From: Blastomonas natatoria
GTDB lineage: Bacteria; Pseudomonadota; Alphaproteobacteria; Sphingomonadales; Sphingomonadaceae
Length of the DNA: 64,000 bases
Direction: 5' to 3'
Assembly: GCF_003201955.1 (NCBI RefSeq)
Contig: NZ_QJJM01000005.1
Coordinates: 124,001 to 188,000, forward strand
Positions 1 through 8,836 of the stretch are shown piece by piece. A model generated the notes under the pieces. The model had not been told where the DNA came from and made no database searches. It saw nothing but the letters and a program-made list of their open reading frames with translations. Position numbers and translations under genes: made by a program. The stretch's first letter is position 1, and each line of letters starts with the position of its first letter.

Positions 1-2
1 CG

Positions 3-830
3 GCGATGGACCGCGCGGTCGCCGCGCTGTCGATCTGCGCCGACAAGCTGCGCCGCCGCCATGTCGCGCTCGCGCGTTCGGTCGCGACCGAAGCCTGTCG
101 CAAGGCTAGCAACGGCCCGGCATTCATCGATCGCGTGCGCCGCGAGACCGGCATCGTGCTGGATATCATCACGGCGGAGGAAGAGGCGCGGCTGGCGGTG
201 CTGGGCTGCCATATCCTGCTGGAGCCCGGCGATGGCCCCGCGCTGATCTTCGATATCGGTGGCGGATCGACCGAGCTGGTGCTGGTCGACAGTTCCGGCC
301 CGGTGCCCGACATTCTCGACTGGATGAGCGTGCCCTGGGGCGTGGTGACCCTGACCGAAAGCGAGCGGTTCGACAGCGAGGATGCACCTTCGCGTTCCGC
401 TGCCTATGACAGGATGCGTGCGCGCGTGATGGACGCGTTTGCCCCCTTTGCCAGCCGCTTGCCCGCGCTGCCCGATGCCGAGCGGCGGCTGCTGGGCACC
501 AGCGGAACGGTCACGACGCTGGCCAGCCTGCATCTCGACCTTCCCTGCTATAACCGCGACGCGATCGACGGGCTGATCGTCCCCTCCGAATCGATGCGCG
601 CCATCAGCGCACGGCTGGCGGGCATGAGCCTGCAGCAGCGTCGCGAGCTTCCCTGTATCGGCAAGGAGCGCGCCGATCTGGTGGTGGCGGGATGCGCGAT
701 CCTCGAATCGATTCTCGACATCTGGCCGGCGATGCGGCTGGGCGTCGCCGATCGCGGCATCCGCGAAGGCATATTGCGCGCGCTGATGGGCCGCGACGCC
801 CCTTCCACCCGGCCGGAGCAGCGCGGATGA
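3..830 (+). CDS. Ppx/GppA-family phosphatase, 5' end cut by window
   Basis: Visible part of an exopolyphosphatase/guanosine pentaphosphatase, an ASKHA-fold enzyme that hydrolyses polyphosphate or pppGpp. The fragment has the family phosphate-binding motif DIGGGSTELVLV at about residues 83-94 and GTSGTVTTLA further on. The first ATG in frame (position 6) is not the true start: the N-terminal strand with the first phosphate loop, normally about 60 residues earlier, is missing and lies before the window. The stop codon overlaps the rlmE start (ATGA), so the two genes are probably co-transcribed; this pairing is common in alphaproteobacteria. Whether the substrate is polyphosphate or pppGpp cannot be told from the fragment. 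Confidence 0.9.
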   Translation, partial: AMDRAVAALSICADKLRRRHVALARSVATEACRKASNGPAFIDRVRRETGIVLDIITAEEEARLAVLGCHILLEPGDGPALIFDIGGGSTELVLVDSSGPVPDILDWMSVPWGVVTLTESERFDSEDAPSRSAAYDRMRARVMDAFAPFASRLPALPDAERRLLGTSGTVTTLASLHLDLPCYNRDAIDGLIVPSESMRAISARLAGMSLQQRRELPCIGKERADLVVAGCAILESILDIWPAMRLGVADRGIREGILRALMGRDAPSTRPEQRG

Positions 831-1582
831 GCGACGAAAAATCGGGTGGCGGCAGCGGCAAGATCCCCGGAGACAGCCGGCGCAAGGCGACGGGCAAGTA
901 TCGCGACGGCCTCAAGCAGCGGGTCAAGACCGCGCGTGGCCGCACCGCCTCTTCGAACCGCTGGCTCGAGCGCCAACTCAACGACCCCTATGTCCGCAAG
1001 GCCAAGGCCGAGGGCTATCGCAGCCGCGCGGTCTACAAGCTGGTCGAGCTGGACGAGAAATTCGCGATCGTCCGCAAGGCACGGCATGTCGTCGATTTAG
1101 GGATTGCCCCGGGCGGCTGGTCGCAGCTGGTGCGCCGGGTGAACCCGAAAGCAGCGGTGGTCGGCATCGACCTGCTGCCGGTCGATCCGATCGAGGGCGT
1201 CACCATCTTCCAGATGGATTTCATGGCAGACGACGCGCCGGACAGGCTGATCGATGCCCTGGGCGGCAGGCCCGATCTGGTGCTGTCCGACATGGCGGCG
1301 AACACGGTCGGCCACAAGCAGACCGACCATCTGCGCACCATGGGCCTGGTCGAGGCGGCCGCGCATTTCGCGGTCGATCAGCTGGTCGAGGGCGGCACGT
1401 TCGTCGCCAAGGTGCTGGCCGGCGGAACGGACAACGATCTGCTGACCCTGCTCAAGCAGCATTTCAGGACGGTGAAACACGCCAAGCCTCCCGCCAGCCG
1501 CAAGGGCAGCAACGAATGGTATGTCGTGGCGCAAGGCCGCAAGCCGCGAGCAGCCGCATCAGAGGACGAGGAACTGGCCTGA
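827..1582 (+). CDS. rlmE: 23S rRNA (uridine-2'-O)-methyltransferase RlmE
   Basis: RrmJ/FtsJ-family SAM-dependent methyltransferase of 251 residues that methylates the 2'-hydroxyl of U2552 in the A-loop of 23S rRNA, late in 50S assembly. The SAM loop is DLGIAPGGWSQ (residues 90-100). The catalytic tetrad K-D-K-E is recognisable as Lys71, Asp155, Lys195 and Glu230. The N-terminal 45 residues are a basic, low-complexity extension longer than in E. coli and typical of alphaproteobacterial versions. The ATG at 827 was chosen because it overlaps the upstream stop by four bases (translational coupling); a longer reading frame starting inside the phosphatase gene is unlikely. Confidence 0.93.
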   Translation: MSDEKSGGGSGKIPGDSRRKATGKYRDGLKQRVKTARGRTASSNRWLERQLNDPYVRKAKAEGYRSRAVYKLVELDEKFAIVRKARHVVDLGIAPGGWSQLVRRVNPKAAVVGIDLLPVDPIEGVTIFQMDFMADDAPDRLIDALGGRPDLVLSDMAANTVGHKQTDHLRTMGLVEAAAHFAVDQLVEGGTFVAKVLAGGTDNDLLTLLKQHFRTVKHAKPPASRKGSNEWYVVAQGRKPRAAASEDEELA

Positions 1583-1676
1583 AAATGGCGTAGATTGGGC
1601 TTGCAGTCCGCAGCCGAAGCGCGATGGTAACCGATCTGCAGCCTGAGTGATGCGCTGCCATGGGCGCGGGGGCGGC

Positions 1677-2894
1677 ATGATCAATCGCAATTTGCTGGTG
1701 CTGGCCTCTATCGTGTTCATCGACATGGCGGGAATCGGCCTGATCGTCCCGGTCATGCCCTCGCTGATCCAGTCGCTGACAGGGCAAGGCCTCGATCAGG
1801 CGGCGACCTGGGGCGGCTGGCTGCTGTTCACCTACGCGATGATGCAGTTCCTGTTCGCTCCGGTGATCGGGGGCCTGAGCGACCGGTTCGGGCGACGTCC
1901 GGTGCTGCTCGGAACGCTGGCGCTGCTGGGCATCGACTATGCGCTGATGGCGATCGCGCCGACCATCGGCTGGCTGTTCGCCGGGCGGCTGATCTCGGGC
2001 GTGATGGGGGCAAGCTATGCCGCCGCCAACAGCTGCATCGCAGACAGCATTCCCGCAGAGCGGCGCGGGGCAGCCTTTGGCATGCTCGGCGGTGCGGGCG
2101 CTGCCGGCTTCGTGCTGGGCCCTGCGATCGGCGGGCTGATCGGCCAGTATGGCGATCGCCTGCCCTTTGTCGCGGCTGCGCTGCTCTGTGCCGCGGGAGC
2201 GATATTCGGCTGGTGGCGCTTCGAGGAGACGCTCGATCCCGCCCGCAGGCGCCGTTTCGATCCCTTCCGCTCCAATCCGCTGGGCACGATCGTGCAGATG
2301 CGCCGCAGTCCGCTGGTCGTCGGCTGCCTGTCCGCGATCTTCCTGATGCAACTCGCCAGCCAGTCGCAGCTATCGGTCTGGGCCTATTATGGCGCGGCAA
2401 GCTTCCAATGGACTCCGGCCGTCACCGGAATGACCATCGCGCTGTTCGGCATCCTGCTGGTGCTGACCCAGGGCGTGCTGTCCGGAAAGGCGATTGCCCG
2501 GTTCGGCGCGGTCCGCACCGCGACCTTCAGCCTCGCCTTTTCGGTGCCGTCTTTCCTGACGCTGGCCTTTGCGCCGACCACAGCGGTTGCGATCCTCGGC
2601 ATGGTCATCGGTTGCGTCCCCGGCATGTGCTTCCCCGCGATGCAGCAACTGATGAGCCCGCGCGTGGGCGAGGATGCGCAGGGCGAGCTGCAGGGCGCGA
2701 TCGCCAGCGTGATCAGCCTGACCGCGATCATCGGCCCGCCGCTGATGACCGGCGTGTTTGGCGCCTATGCCGACGATCGGGGCGCCTTTTTCCCCGGTGC
2801 GCCCTTCGTGCTGGCGGCCGGGCTGATGGTGGGCGCGGTTGCGGTTCTGGCGGTTACGCTCGCCCGTCACGCCGGGCGCGACTCCGCCACCTGA
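1677..2894 (+). CDS. MFS transporter, TetA-like drug:H+ antiporter family (DHA1)
   Basis: Inner-membrane major facilitator of about 405 residues with 12 predicted hydrophobic helices. It starts MINRNLLVLASIVFIDMAG and carries motif A (GGLSDRFGRRPVLLG) after helix 2 and a motif C-like glycine-rich helix (GAGAAGFVLGPAIGG), as in TetA/TCR1-type exporters. The ATG at 1677 opens directly into helix 1; an upstream in-frame ATG at 1647 would add a non-membrane tail and has no better ribosome site. The gene stands alone between rlmE and a convergent TonB receptor and ends in a shared hairpin. The family exports drugs or metabolites, but tetracycline export cannot be inferred. No TetR regulator lies next to it. 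Confidence 0.85.
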   Translation: MINRNLLVLASIVFIDMAGIGLIVPVMPSLIQSLTGQGLDQAATWGGWLLFTYAMMQFLFAPVIGGLSDRFGRRPVLLGTLALLGIDYALMAIAPTIGWLFAGRLISGVMGASYAAANSCIADSIPAERRGAAFGMLGGAGAAGFVLGPAIGGLIGQYGDRLPFVAAALLCAAGAIFGWWRFEETLDPARRRRFDPFRSNPLGTIVQMRRSPLVVGCLSAIFLMQLASQSQLSVWAYYGAASFQWTPAVTGMTIALFGILLVLTQGVLSGKAIARFGAVRTATFSLAFSVPSFLTLAFAPTTAVAILGMVIGCVPGMCFPAMQQLMSPRVGEDAQGELQGAIASVISLTAIIGPPLMTGVFGAYADDRGAFFPGAPFVLAAGLMVGAVAVLAVTLARHAGRDSAT

Positions 2895-2901
2895 GAGCAG
2901 C

Positions 2902-2938
2902 AAAAAGCCCCGCCCGCAGCGCGCGGACGGGGCCTTTT
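2902..2938. terminator. Bidirectional rho-independent terminator between MFS gene and TonB receptor
   Basis: An inverted repeat with arms at 2902-2917 and 2923-2938 (14 of 16 positions pair) has A-rich flanks on one side and T-rich on the other, so it can terminate both convergent transcripts. Confidence 0.75.
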
Positions 2939-2958
2939 GCGTTACGCTGGCAAATCGA

Positions 2959-5784
2959 TCAGAAGCGACCGCGCAGGGTGATGCCATAGGTGCGCGGTTC
3001 GCCGAGGAACGCCGAGAAGATCTGGCGGCCACCGGGGAATTGCGGATCGACGAACGGGCCTCCCGCACCGCCTGCTTGGAACGGGCTGTTGAATGCGACC
3101 TGGGTGAAGTCCTCGTTGAACAGGTTCTGGGCCCAGAGTTCGATCGCCCAGGCCTGATCGGGTCCGCGCACACCGACACGCGCATTGACGACGACGAAGC
3201 TCGGCTGTTCCTTTTGCGGGAACAGATCCGATCCAGTGTTGAAGGCGTCGGTCACGCGGCTGTCGACATAGACAAGGCCCGACAGACCGCTGTCACCGAT
3301 ATCCGGGGTCCAGGCCATCGATCCGGTCAGCGTCAGCTCGGGCGCGTTCGACAGATTGTCGCCGGGCAGCTTGCGCAGCGCCGGATCGAGCGGCGCACCC
3401 GTGCGGTTGCCGACCAGATTGTTGCGATAGCTGGTATCGGCATAGGTCACGCCGCCATTGACGGTGAAATTGCGCGACGGGCGGATCGAGGCTTCGAGCT
3501 CGACACCCTGGGCAACCACGCCGTAGGTGACATCACCAGGCGCGCAACCACCCGTGGCCGCGCTCAGATCGCGATCACCGCCGTTCAGATTGGTCGAGCA
3601 GCCATTGACCGTCTGCACCAGGAAGACGGTGCCGTTGAAGGTGTTGAGCTGGAAGTTCTCGAACTGCTGGCGGAACAGCGCGAGGTTGATGGTCAGCGGG
3701 CCACTCGAATATTTCGCACCCAGTTCGAAGGCATCGACGATTTCCTGATCGAACTGCAGGTTGCGCACCAGCGCCTGCGCACCGCCAACAGCCGCAAATG
3801 TCGTGGTGGGCACACCAGTGCCGAGCGGTGCCACGATTGGACCTTTTAGAGCCGAGCGGTCAAGGTTGAATCCGCCCGCCTTGTAGCCGCGCGAATAACT
3901 GCCATACAGCAGCAGATCGTCGGTCGGCTTCCACGAAAGTACGGCAGTGCCCGTGAACTCGTTCTCGCTACGCCGGTCGCGGATCGAAACGCCATTCAAC
4001 TCAGCCGTCGAGTTCCCTTGGCACGACAGGCCGATGATGCCGCCTGCCAGCGCGCCGAGCGGTGCAAAGTCGGGTCGCCCATCGCCATTGGTATCGACAG
4101 TCGGAGCAAGCAGACCAGTCAGTGCCGCCTGATTCTGCTGGCAAGCCACGTTGTCGTTACTGAATGTCGCATTGAACCGTTTGCGCTCGTTGGTATAGCG
4201 CAGGCCGAGGGTCAGATCGAGCTTGTCGGTTATGTGGAAGATGTTGTGCGTGAAGAACGCGTAGTTGCGGCTGTTCTGGAAATAGCGGTCGCTAATTGAA
4301 CCTCGATCGCTGATGCCGTCCAGTCGATCAAGCGATCCCAAGATGAGCGGGGTAGCTGCGCCAAATTGGCCTAAGCCACCATTCGCAGCAAGCACGGCAG
4401 CGCGGCCTGGACCACTAATACACCCTGTTGATGTTGGCGAGTAAAGGCCTGCAAGACTTCCACCGGATATTAGCCGGCACGCGGCAAAACGACCATACTG
4501 TGTGCCGAAGCGGAGATTGTCGCGCACCGTCAGGTCTTCGTCGGCGAAATAACCGCCGACCAGCCAGTCGAGCTTGCCATCAAAGGCTTCGCCCTGCAGC
4601 CGGAGTTCCTGGGTAAAGGTCTTGAACTGGCGGAACTGCGCATCATCGTCGTCAGCGCGATAGAGAATGTCGACTGCGCTGTAATCGGTGTCCGATGCCT
4701 GGCTGTTCTTGTAATAGCGATAGCCGGTAATCGAGGTCAGCGTCGCGCCGCCCATGTCCCAGTTCACTTCGAGCGAGACACCGCCGTCCCTGGTCTGGCC
4801 GTTGTAATTGCGGCCGCGGGTGACGAAGGTCTGGCGGCTGAAGGGATCGTTGAACGAGCCGATCGGCTGGCCCAAATCGCGCAGCACGTTGATGATGTTG
4901 TTGCCATTTGCTGGTGGAAAGCCAGCAACAGACAGAGGTACTGCAGGATTGTTGAGATCGCCGATCAGCGGGTTGAAATCGCGGCCGAGATAGACCGCGC
5001 CGCAGCAGCGCTCGTCACGATTGGTGTAATCGGCGATGAAACGGAACGAGACGGCATCGACCGGCTCCCAGAGCAGCTGGCCCTTGACGAAATAGCGGTC
5101 GCGATTGCCCAGATCGACATTGTTATTCACGTCGCGCAGGAAGCCGTCGCGCTTTTCATACACGCCGTCGAAGCGCGCCGCGAGCGTTTCGCTCAGCGGA
5201 CCGGTGAGACCGGCCTGCAGGCGGATATTGTCGAAATTGCCATAGGTGGCTTCGCCGAAGCCGCCGAATTCGAATTCGGGCTTCTTCGAATAGATCGAGA
5301 GGATACCGGCCGAAGCATTGCGTCCGAACAGCGTGCCCTGCGGACCGCGCAGCACCTCGACCCGGTCGAGCTCGCCCAGTTCGTTGAGGCCGATGCCCGA
5401 GCGCGAGCGATACACGCCGTCGATGAACACCGCGACCGAGCTTTCGAGGCCCGGATTGTCGCCCACGGTACCGATACCGCGAATACGCGCCGATCCGTTG
5501 GCCTCGTTACCGGTCGAGGAGACGAGCAGCGAGGGAACGACCTGGTTGAGCTGGCGAATGTCATTCGCGCCGGTATTCTCGAGCGTTTCGGCGTTCACCG
5601 CCGAAACCGCGACCGGAACGTCGGAGAGCAGCTGCTCACGGCCCTGTGCGACGACGACGATGGTGTTGCTGTCGTTGATGCCTTCCTGATCGGTGTCCTG
5701 TGCCAGGGCGGGGCTCGCCATGGCGACAAGACCGGCTGAAAGCATGAGGGACACACGGCTGGCTTTGCCGAAACGCATGGGCAT
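2959..5784 (-). CDS. TonB-dependent outer-membrane receptor
   Basis: About 941 residues. A Sec signal peptide (start MPMRFGKASRVSLMLSAGL, likely cleavage after SPALA) is followed by a TonB-box-like IVVVAQ, the plug domain (VPVAVSAVNAETL, then RIRGIG and VLRGPQGTLFGRNA) and a 22-strand-type barrel ending in the aromatic C-terminus GITLRGRF. The protein would take up a siderophore, glycan or aromatic ligand across the outer membrane using TonB-ExbBD energy; the substrate is unknown. It resembles the large sphingomonad receptors without a FecA-type signalling extension. The start at 5784 was chosen for its ribosome site (AGGAGAGAG) and signal peptide, not the longer upstream frame. No transporter or regulator is adjacent. 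A lower-GC3 stretch occurs at about 4290-4500 (see findings). Confidence 0.92.
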   Translation of the reverse strand: MPMRFGKASRVSLMLSAGLVAMASPALAQDTDQEGINDSNTIVVVAQGREQLLSDVPVAVSAVNAETLENTGANDIRQLNQVVPSLLVSSTGNEANGSARIRGIGTVGDNPGLESSVAVFIDGVYRSRSGIGLNELGELDRVEVLRGPQGTLFGRNASAGILSIYSKKPEFEFGGFGEATYGNFDNIRLQAGLTGPLSETLAARFDGVYEKRDGFLRDVNNNVDLGNRDRYFVKGQLLWEPVDAVSFRFIADYTNRDERCCGAVYLGRDFNPLIGDLNNPAVPLSVAGFPPANGNNIINVLRDLGQPIGSFNDPFSRQTFVTRGRNYNGQTRDGGVSLEVNWDMGGATLTSITGYRYYKNSQASDTDYSAVDILYRADDDDAQFRQFKTFTQELRLQGEAFDGKLDWLVGGYFADEDLTVRDNLRFGTQYGRFAACRLISGGSLAGLYSPTSTGCISGPGRAAVLAANGGLGQFGAATPLILGSLDRLDGISDRGSISDRYFQNSRNYAFFTHNIFHITDKLDLTLGLRYTNERKRFNATFSNDNVACQQNQAALTGLLAPTVDTNGDGRPDFAPLGALAGGIIGLSCQGNSTAELNGVSIRDRRSENEFTGTAVLSWKPTDDLLLYGSYSRGYKAGGFNLDRSALKGPIVAPLGTGVPTTTFAAVGGAQALVRNLQFDQEIVDAFELGAKYSSGPLTINLALFRQQFENFQLNTFNGTVFLVQTVNGCSTNLNGGDRDLSAATGGCAPGDVTYGVVAQGVELEASIRPSRNFTVNGGVTYADTSYRNNLVGNRTGAPLDPALRKLPGDNLSNAPELTLTGSMAWTPDIGDSGLSGLVYVDSRVTDAFNTGSDLFPQKEQPSFVVVNARVGVRGPDQAWAIELWAQNLFNEDFTQVAFNSPFQAGGAGGPFVDPQFPGGRQIFSAFLGEPRTYGITLRGRF

Positions 5785-5936
5785 ATCTCTCTCCTGATTG
5801 TGGTCTCTCTGGCGGTCATTCGCCGCCTTGACGTGAACGTTAGACCAAAATCGGCGGGATTCCAGCGTTTGCGCGGGATGGCCGCAAAAATGCAGACTGT
5901 TGTCGCAGAATCGCAACACCAGTTATGCAAGTGACT

Positions 5937-6617
5937 TTATCGCCGAATTTCTGCCGTTTTTTGCAAGTCGAAGCGCAAGGCAGTGCTTTCCGTAGCGACA
6001 ATCGCGCACGGGCCCGGACCCATGACCGACAGGATGGCCGGATTGTCTGCATCGAGCCCGCCGGTCAGTGCGCCGAATGCCGGGAGGATGAGCCGGTCGG
6101 AACAGGCCACGAAGCAGGGCCGCGATACGGTCCGGCCACGCAGGCGCAGGCGGATGCGCGGATGGAAATGACCCGACAGCTCGGGCACGCTGCGGCACGA
6201 CTCGGCCTTGTGCCGCAGCGCCAGTCCACGGAAATCGGCCTCTTCGACCACCTGACCGCCAAAGCCGCGCTCGAGCGCACTGTCATGATTGCCGGTGATC
6301 CAGTGGAGCGCAATCTGGCGGGAGAGGCGTTCGAGCCGATCGGCCAGGGCTGGGTCGAGCCGCGCTGCGCCATCGCTGTCATGGAAGTTGTCGCCCAGGC
6401 ACCACAGGCTTGTCGCGCCGCATGCATCCAGCGCGCGCTCGAGCCGGTCGAGCGTGGCGGCGCTGTCATAGGGCGGCAGCATCTGCCCGCCCCGTGCATA
6501 CCAGCTCGCCTTTTCGAAATGCAGATCGGCGACGAACAGCGCCTTCTCGCGCGGCCAGTACAGCGCGGCACGATCGACGATGACGAAATCCTGTCCGGCG
6601 AACGAAAGGGGAACCAT
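5937..6617 (-). CDS. pdeM: PdeM-like metallophosphoesterase
   Basis: A 226-residue calcineurin-like phosphoesterase of the ligase-associated DNA damage response endonuclease family. All metal-binding motifs are visible in order: VADLHFEK (D-x-H), LGDNFHD, ITGNHD and GHFHPRIRLR. PdeM homologues usually sit beside lhr, ligB or exonuclease genes of a DNA-damage cluster, and E. coli-like relatives are phosphodiesterases. Here the gene is alone, divergent from trhO, so a DNA-repair role is inferred only from family membership. The ATG at 6617 directly precedes the first beta strand. Confidence 0.8.
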   Translation of the reverse strand: MVPLSFAGQDFVIVDRAALYWPREKALFVADLHFEKASWYARGGQMLPPYDSAATLDRLERALDACGATSLWCLGDNFHDSDGAARLDPALADRLERLSRQIALHWITGNHDSALERGFGGQVVEEADFRGLALRHKAESCRSVPELSGHFHPRIRLRLRGRTVSRPCFVACSDRLILPAFGALTGGLDADNPAILSVMGPGPCAIVATESTALRFDLQKTAEIRR

Positions 6618-6697
6618 AGCGCCGCCATGCCGCAGCCGGGCGAGCCATGCAAGCCCGGTCCTTGGCAGATCGTCGCATGCCGATTATGGGGCAGCGC

Positions 6698-7471
6698 ATG
6701 ACCGGCCCCATCGAATATCCGCTGACCGTGGCGGCGCTCTATCACTTTGCGACGGTTCCCGAGCCGGAAGCCGTGCGCGATGCACTGCACAGGCTGTGCG
6801 AGGCGCGGGGGCTGTGCGGCACGCTGCTGATCGCGCGAGAGGGTGTCAACGGCACGCTGGCAGGGCCGGACGCGGGCGTTGCAGACCTGGTTGAGGCCAT
6901 CCGCGCAATGCCCGGTTTCGAGCCGATCGAGGTCAAATATTCGGGCGCATTCGAACGGCCGTTCAAACGGCTCAAGGTCAAGGTGAAGCGCGAGATCGTG
7001 ACGATGGGCGTGCCCGATATCGACCCGGTGCACGGGCAAGGCGCCTATGTCGAACCGGCGGACTGGAATGCGCTGATCGAAGACCCGGACACGCTGGTCA
7101 TCGACACGCGCAACAGCTTCGAATTTGCGCAGGGAACGTTCGCCGGATCGGTCGATCCGGGCACCGAGCGTTTCACCCAGTTCCCTGCCTGGTTCGACGC
7201 ACAGGCCGAGGAACTGCGCCGATCGGGCAAGAAGATTGCGATGTTCTGCACCGGCGGCATCCGCTGCGAAAAGGCGACCGCCTATGTCCGCGCGCAGGGC
7301 TTTGACGCAGTCTATCACCTCAAGGGCGGCATCCTGAAATATCTCGAAGAAGTGCCTGCCGAGCGATCGCTGTTCGAAGGCGGGTGCTTCGTCTTCGACG
7401 AGCGGGTCGCGCTGGGCCAGGGGCTGGAACTGCTCGACGTAGAGCGCGCCGTGGCCAAAGGCGGGGAATAA
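6698..7471 (+). CDS. trhO: tRNA uridine(34) hydroxylase TrhO (rhodanese-domain YceA family)
   Basis: TrhO uses O2 to form 5-hydroxyuridine at the wobble position of tRNA, the first step to cmo5U/mo5U. The 257-residue protein has the N-terminal acylphosphatase-like domain (CGTLLIAREGVNGTLAG) and a rhodanese domain with active-site loop MFCTGGIRCEKA, including the catalytic Cys and the family CTGGIRCEK signature. Start choice is uncertain: ATGs at 6677, 6686 and 6698 are in frame. 6698 fits the usual N-terminus best, with GGGG upstream as a weak ribosome site. The usual zinc-binding C-terminal extension of E. coli YceA is short here. Confidence 0.9.
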   Translation: MTGPIEYPLTVAALYHFATVPEPEAVRDALHRLCEARGLCGTLLIAREGVNGTLAGPDAGVADLVEAIRAMPGFEPIEVKYSGAFERPFKRLKVKVKREIVTMGVPDIDPVHGQGAYVEPADWNALIEDPDTLVIDTRNSFEFAQGTFAGSVDPGTERFTQFPAWFDAQAEELRRSGKKIAMFCTGGIRCEKATAYVRAQGFDAVYHLKGGILKYLEEVPAERSLFEGGCFVFDERVALGQGLELLDVERAVAKGGE

Positions 7472-7489
7472 ACCTGCATCCTTTGCACC

Positions 7490-7571
7490 GTCACCCCCGC
7501 GCAGGCGGGGGTCCCGCTTCGACCTTCATCACCGGCTCCGAAGCGGGATTCCCGCGTTCGCGGGAATGACG
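7490..7571. repeat. REP-like double-hairpin repeat, copy 1
   Basis: Two oppositely oriented palindromic units, one built on CCCCCGCGCAGGCGGGGG and the other on TTCCCGCGTTCGCGGGAA, are separated by about 40 bases and flanked by GTCA/TGAC. The element lies between convergent trhO and the desaturase gene. Four further copies occur at 20.3, 31.4, 50.4 and 57.6 kb. Confidence 0.85.
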
Positions 7572-7578
7572 ACAAGGT

Positions 7579-8688
7579 TCAACTGGCTGCCCTGCTGCCG
7601 AAGGTGCTCTTCACCAGCCGCACCACCAGCCCGGACAGGCTGCGATAGTTCGCAAGACTGTAAGTCGATTCCACCCCCAGCTCGCGCGACAGACGGCGAT
7701 GCGCCTCGGGCAGCGCGTGATAGGGCACGCCGGGCAGCAGATGGTGCAGCGCATGGTAGCGCAGGCCCACGGGAGCCCAGAGTTCGGGCAGCAGGCCCGG
7801 CGGCGGCACGTTGACGCTGTCGAGATATTGCGCGGTCACGCTCATCGGCTCGTCCTCGTTCTCCCACAGATGTGCGACCAGCGTGCGCACCTGGTTGAGC
7901 ACCATGGTGCCCGAGACGATGGCGAGGCCGATCAGGAAGGCGCGCAAGGGCAGGGTTCCGGTCGCGACCAGCGCGATCAGCGTCATCGCCCAGGCGCTGG
8001 CGAGCGTTTCGAGCACCAGCCAGTGGCGGCGCGCCTCGCCCTCGGGCATCGCGCGGCGGAAGGCGGGATTGATCACCAGCCCCGAATAGCGTTCGACCAC
8101 GATGCGGCGCAGCGGCGGGATGACCAGCGAGAGCGGCGACAGCACGCCATAGCGTACAATCAGCCCGATCGGACCCAGCGCCGCGACAAGCACGAACAGC
8201 GGAACCGTCCACGGCTTCATCAGCGCGAGCGGAAGATATTCGGGGTCCTTGACCGTGCCATAGCGCAGCCGCTGGTGGTGCAGATTGTGGACGCCTTCGT
8301 ACATGAAGCTGGGGATCAGCAGCGGAATTCCGACCAGCGCGTTCCAGCCCTTGTTGAACCCCGGCACCGCATCGGGGCGCAGATGGGTCAGCTCATGGAT
8401 GAAGCTGCCCGCGCGATAGAGCGCCAGCACCGCGACAAGTGCGAAGACCAAAGCCATCGCGACGCCATCGGCCAGGACAGCACCTGCCAGCGCGCCATAG
8501 CCGATCGTCACCGAAGCCAGCATGTCGATCCAGTATACGCCCGGTTTCGCCGCGTTGAGATCGCGCGTCAGCGATGCCGCCGCGCGGATCATCGCCATGT
8601 CGTCGGGCACCTGACCGCTGGCGCGCGCCAGGGTCGCGCCTGGGGCGGCGCTGCGACCGGGATCGGAAAGAGGGAAACTGCTAGCCAT
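7579..8688 (-). CDS. Membrane fatty acid desaturase family protein
   Basis: A 369-residue integral membrane di-iron enzyme. The three histidine clusters of the FA_desaturase family are present: HELTHL, HNLHHQ and HALHHLLPGVPYH, separated by hydrophobic helices. It could introduce a double bond or hydroxyl into an acyl chain or sphingoid base; the exact substrate is unknown. The ATG at 8688 has a reasonable ribosome site (CAGGA). It is divergent from a GNAT protein resembling bacterial ceramide synthase, which makes a lipid-tailoring role plausible, but this is inference from context. The gene ends just inside a REP-like repeat. Confidence 0.85.
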   Translation of the reverse strand: MASSFPLSDPGRSAAPGATLARASGQVPDDMAMIRAAASLTRDLNAAKPGVYWIDMLASVTIGYGALAGAVLADGVAMALVFALVAVLALYRAGSFIHELTHLRPDAVPGFNKGWNALVGIPLLIPSFMYEGVHNLHHQRLRYGTVKDPEYLPLALMKPWTVPLFVLVAALGPIGLIVRYGVLSPLSLVIPPLRRIVVERYSGLVINPAFRRAMPEGEARRHWLVLETLASAWAMTLIALVATGTLPLRAFLIGLAIVSGTMVLNQVRTLVAHLWENEDEPMSVTAQYLDSVNVPPPGLLPELWAPVGLRYHALHHLLPGVPYHALPEAHRRLSRELGVESTYSLANYRSLSGLVVRLVKSTFGSRAAS

Positions 8689-8836
8689 AAAAATCCTGTA
8701 ATGATCGCCTGCTTAAGCCAGAGCAACGTGGCAGCATGATGGCAATATCTGGCCCGCAATTCCTTGACACAGATCATCGCGCGGCGAAAAGAAGCGCGTC
8801 CCCACGGGGTGGCAATGTCAGGCAAAGGAAGCGATT

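Noticed and set aside
1677-2894. Tetracycline resistance efflux pump
   Set aside because: Only family-level similarity to TetA; no TetR neighbour, so drug specificity is not supported.
8764-8777. FNR/Crp-like half-palindrome TTGACACAGATCAT between desaturase and GNAT genes
   Set aside because: Two mismatches from TTGAT-N4-ATCAA; such matches arise by chance in a 150-base region, and no other evidence of oxygen control was seen.
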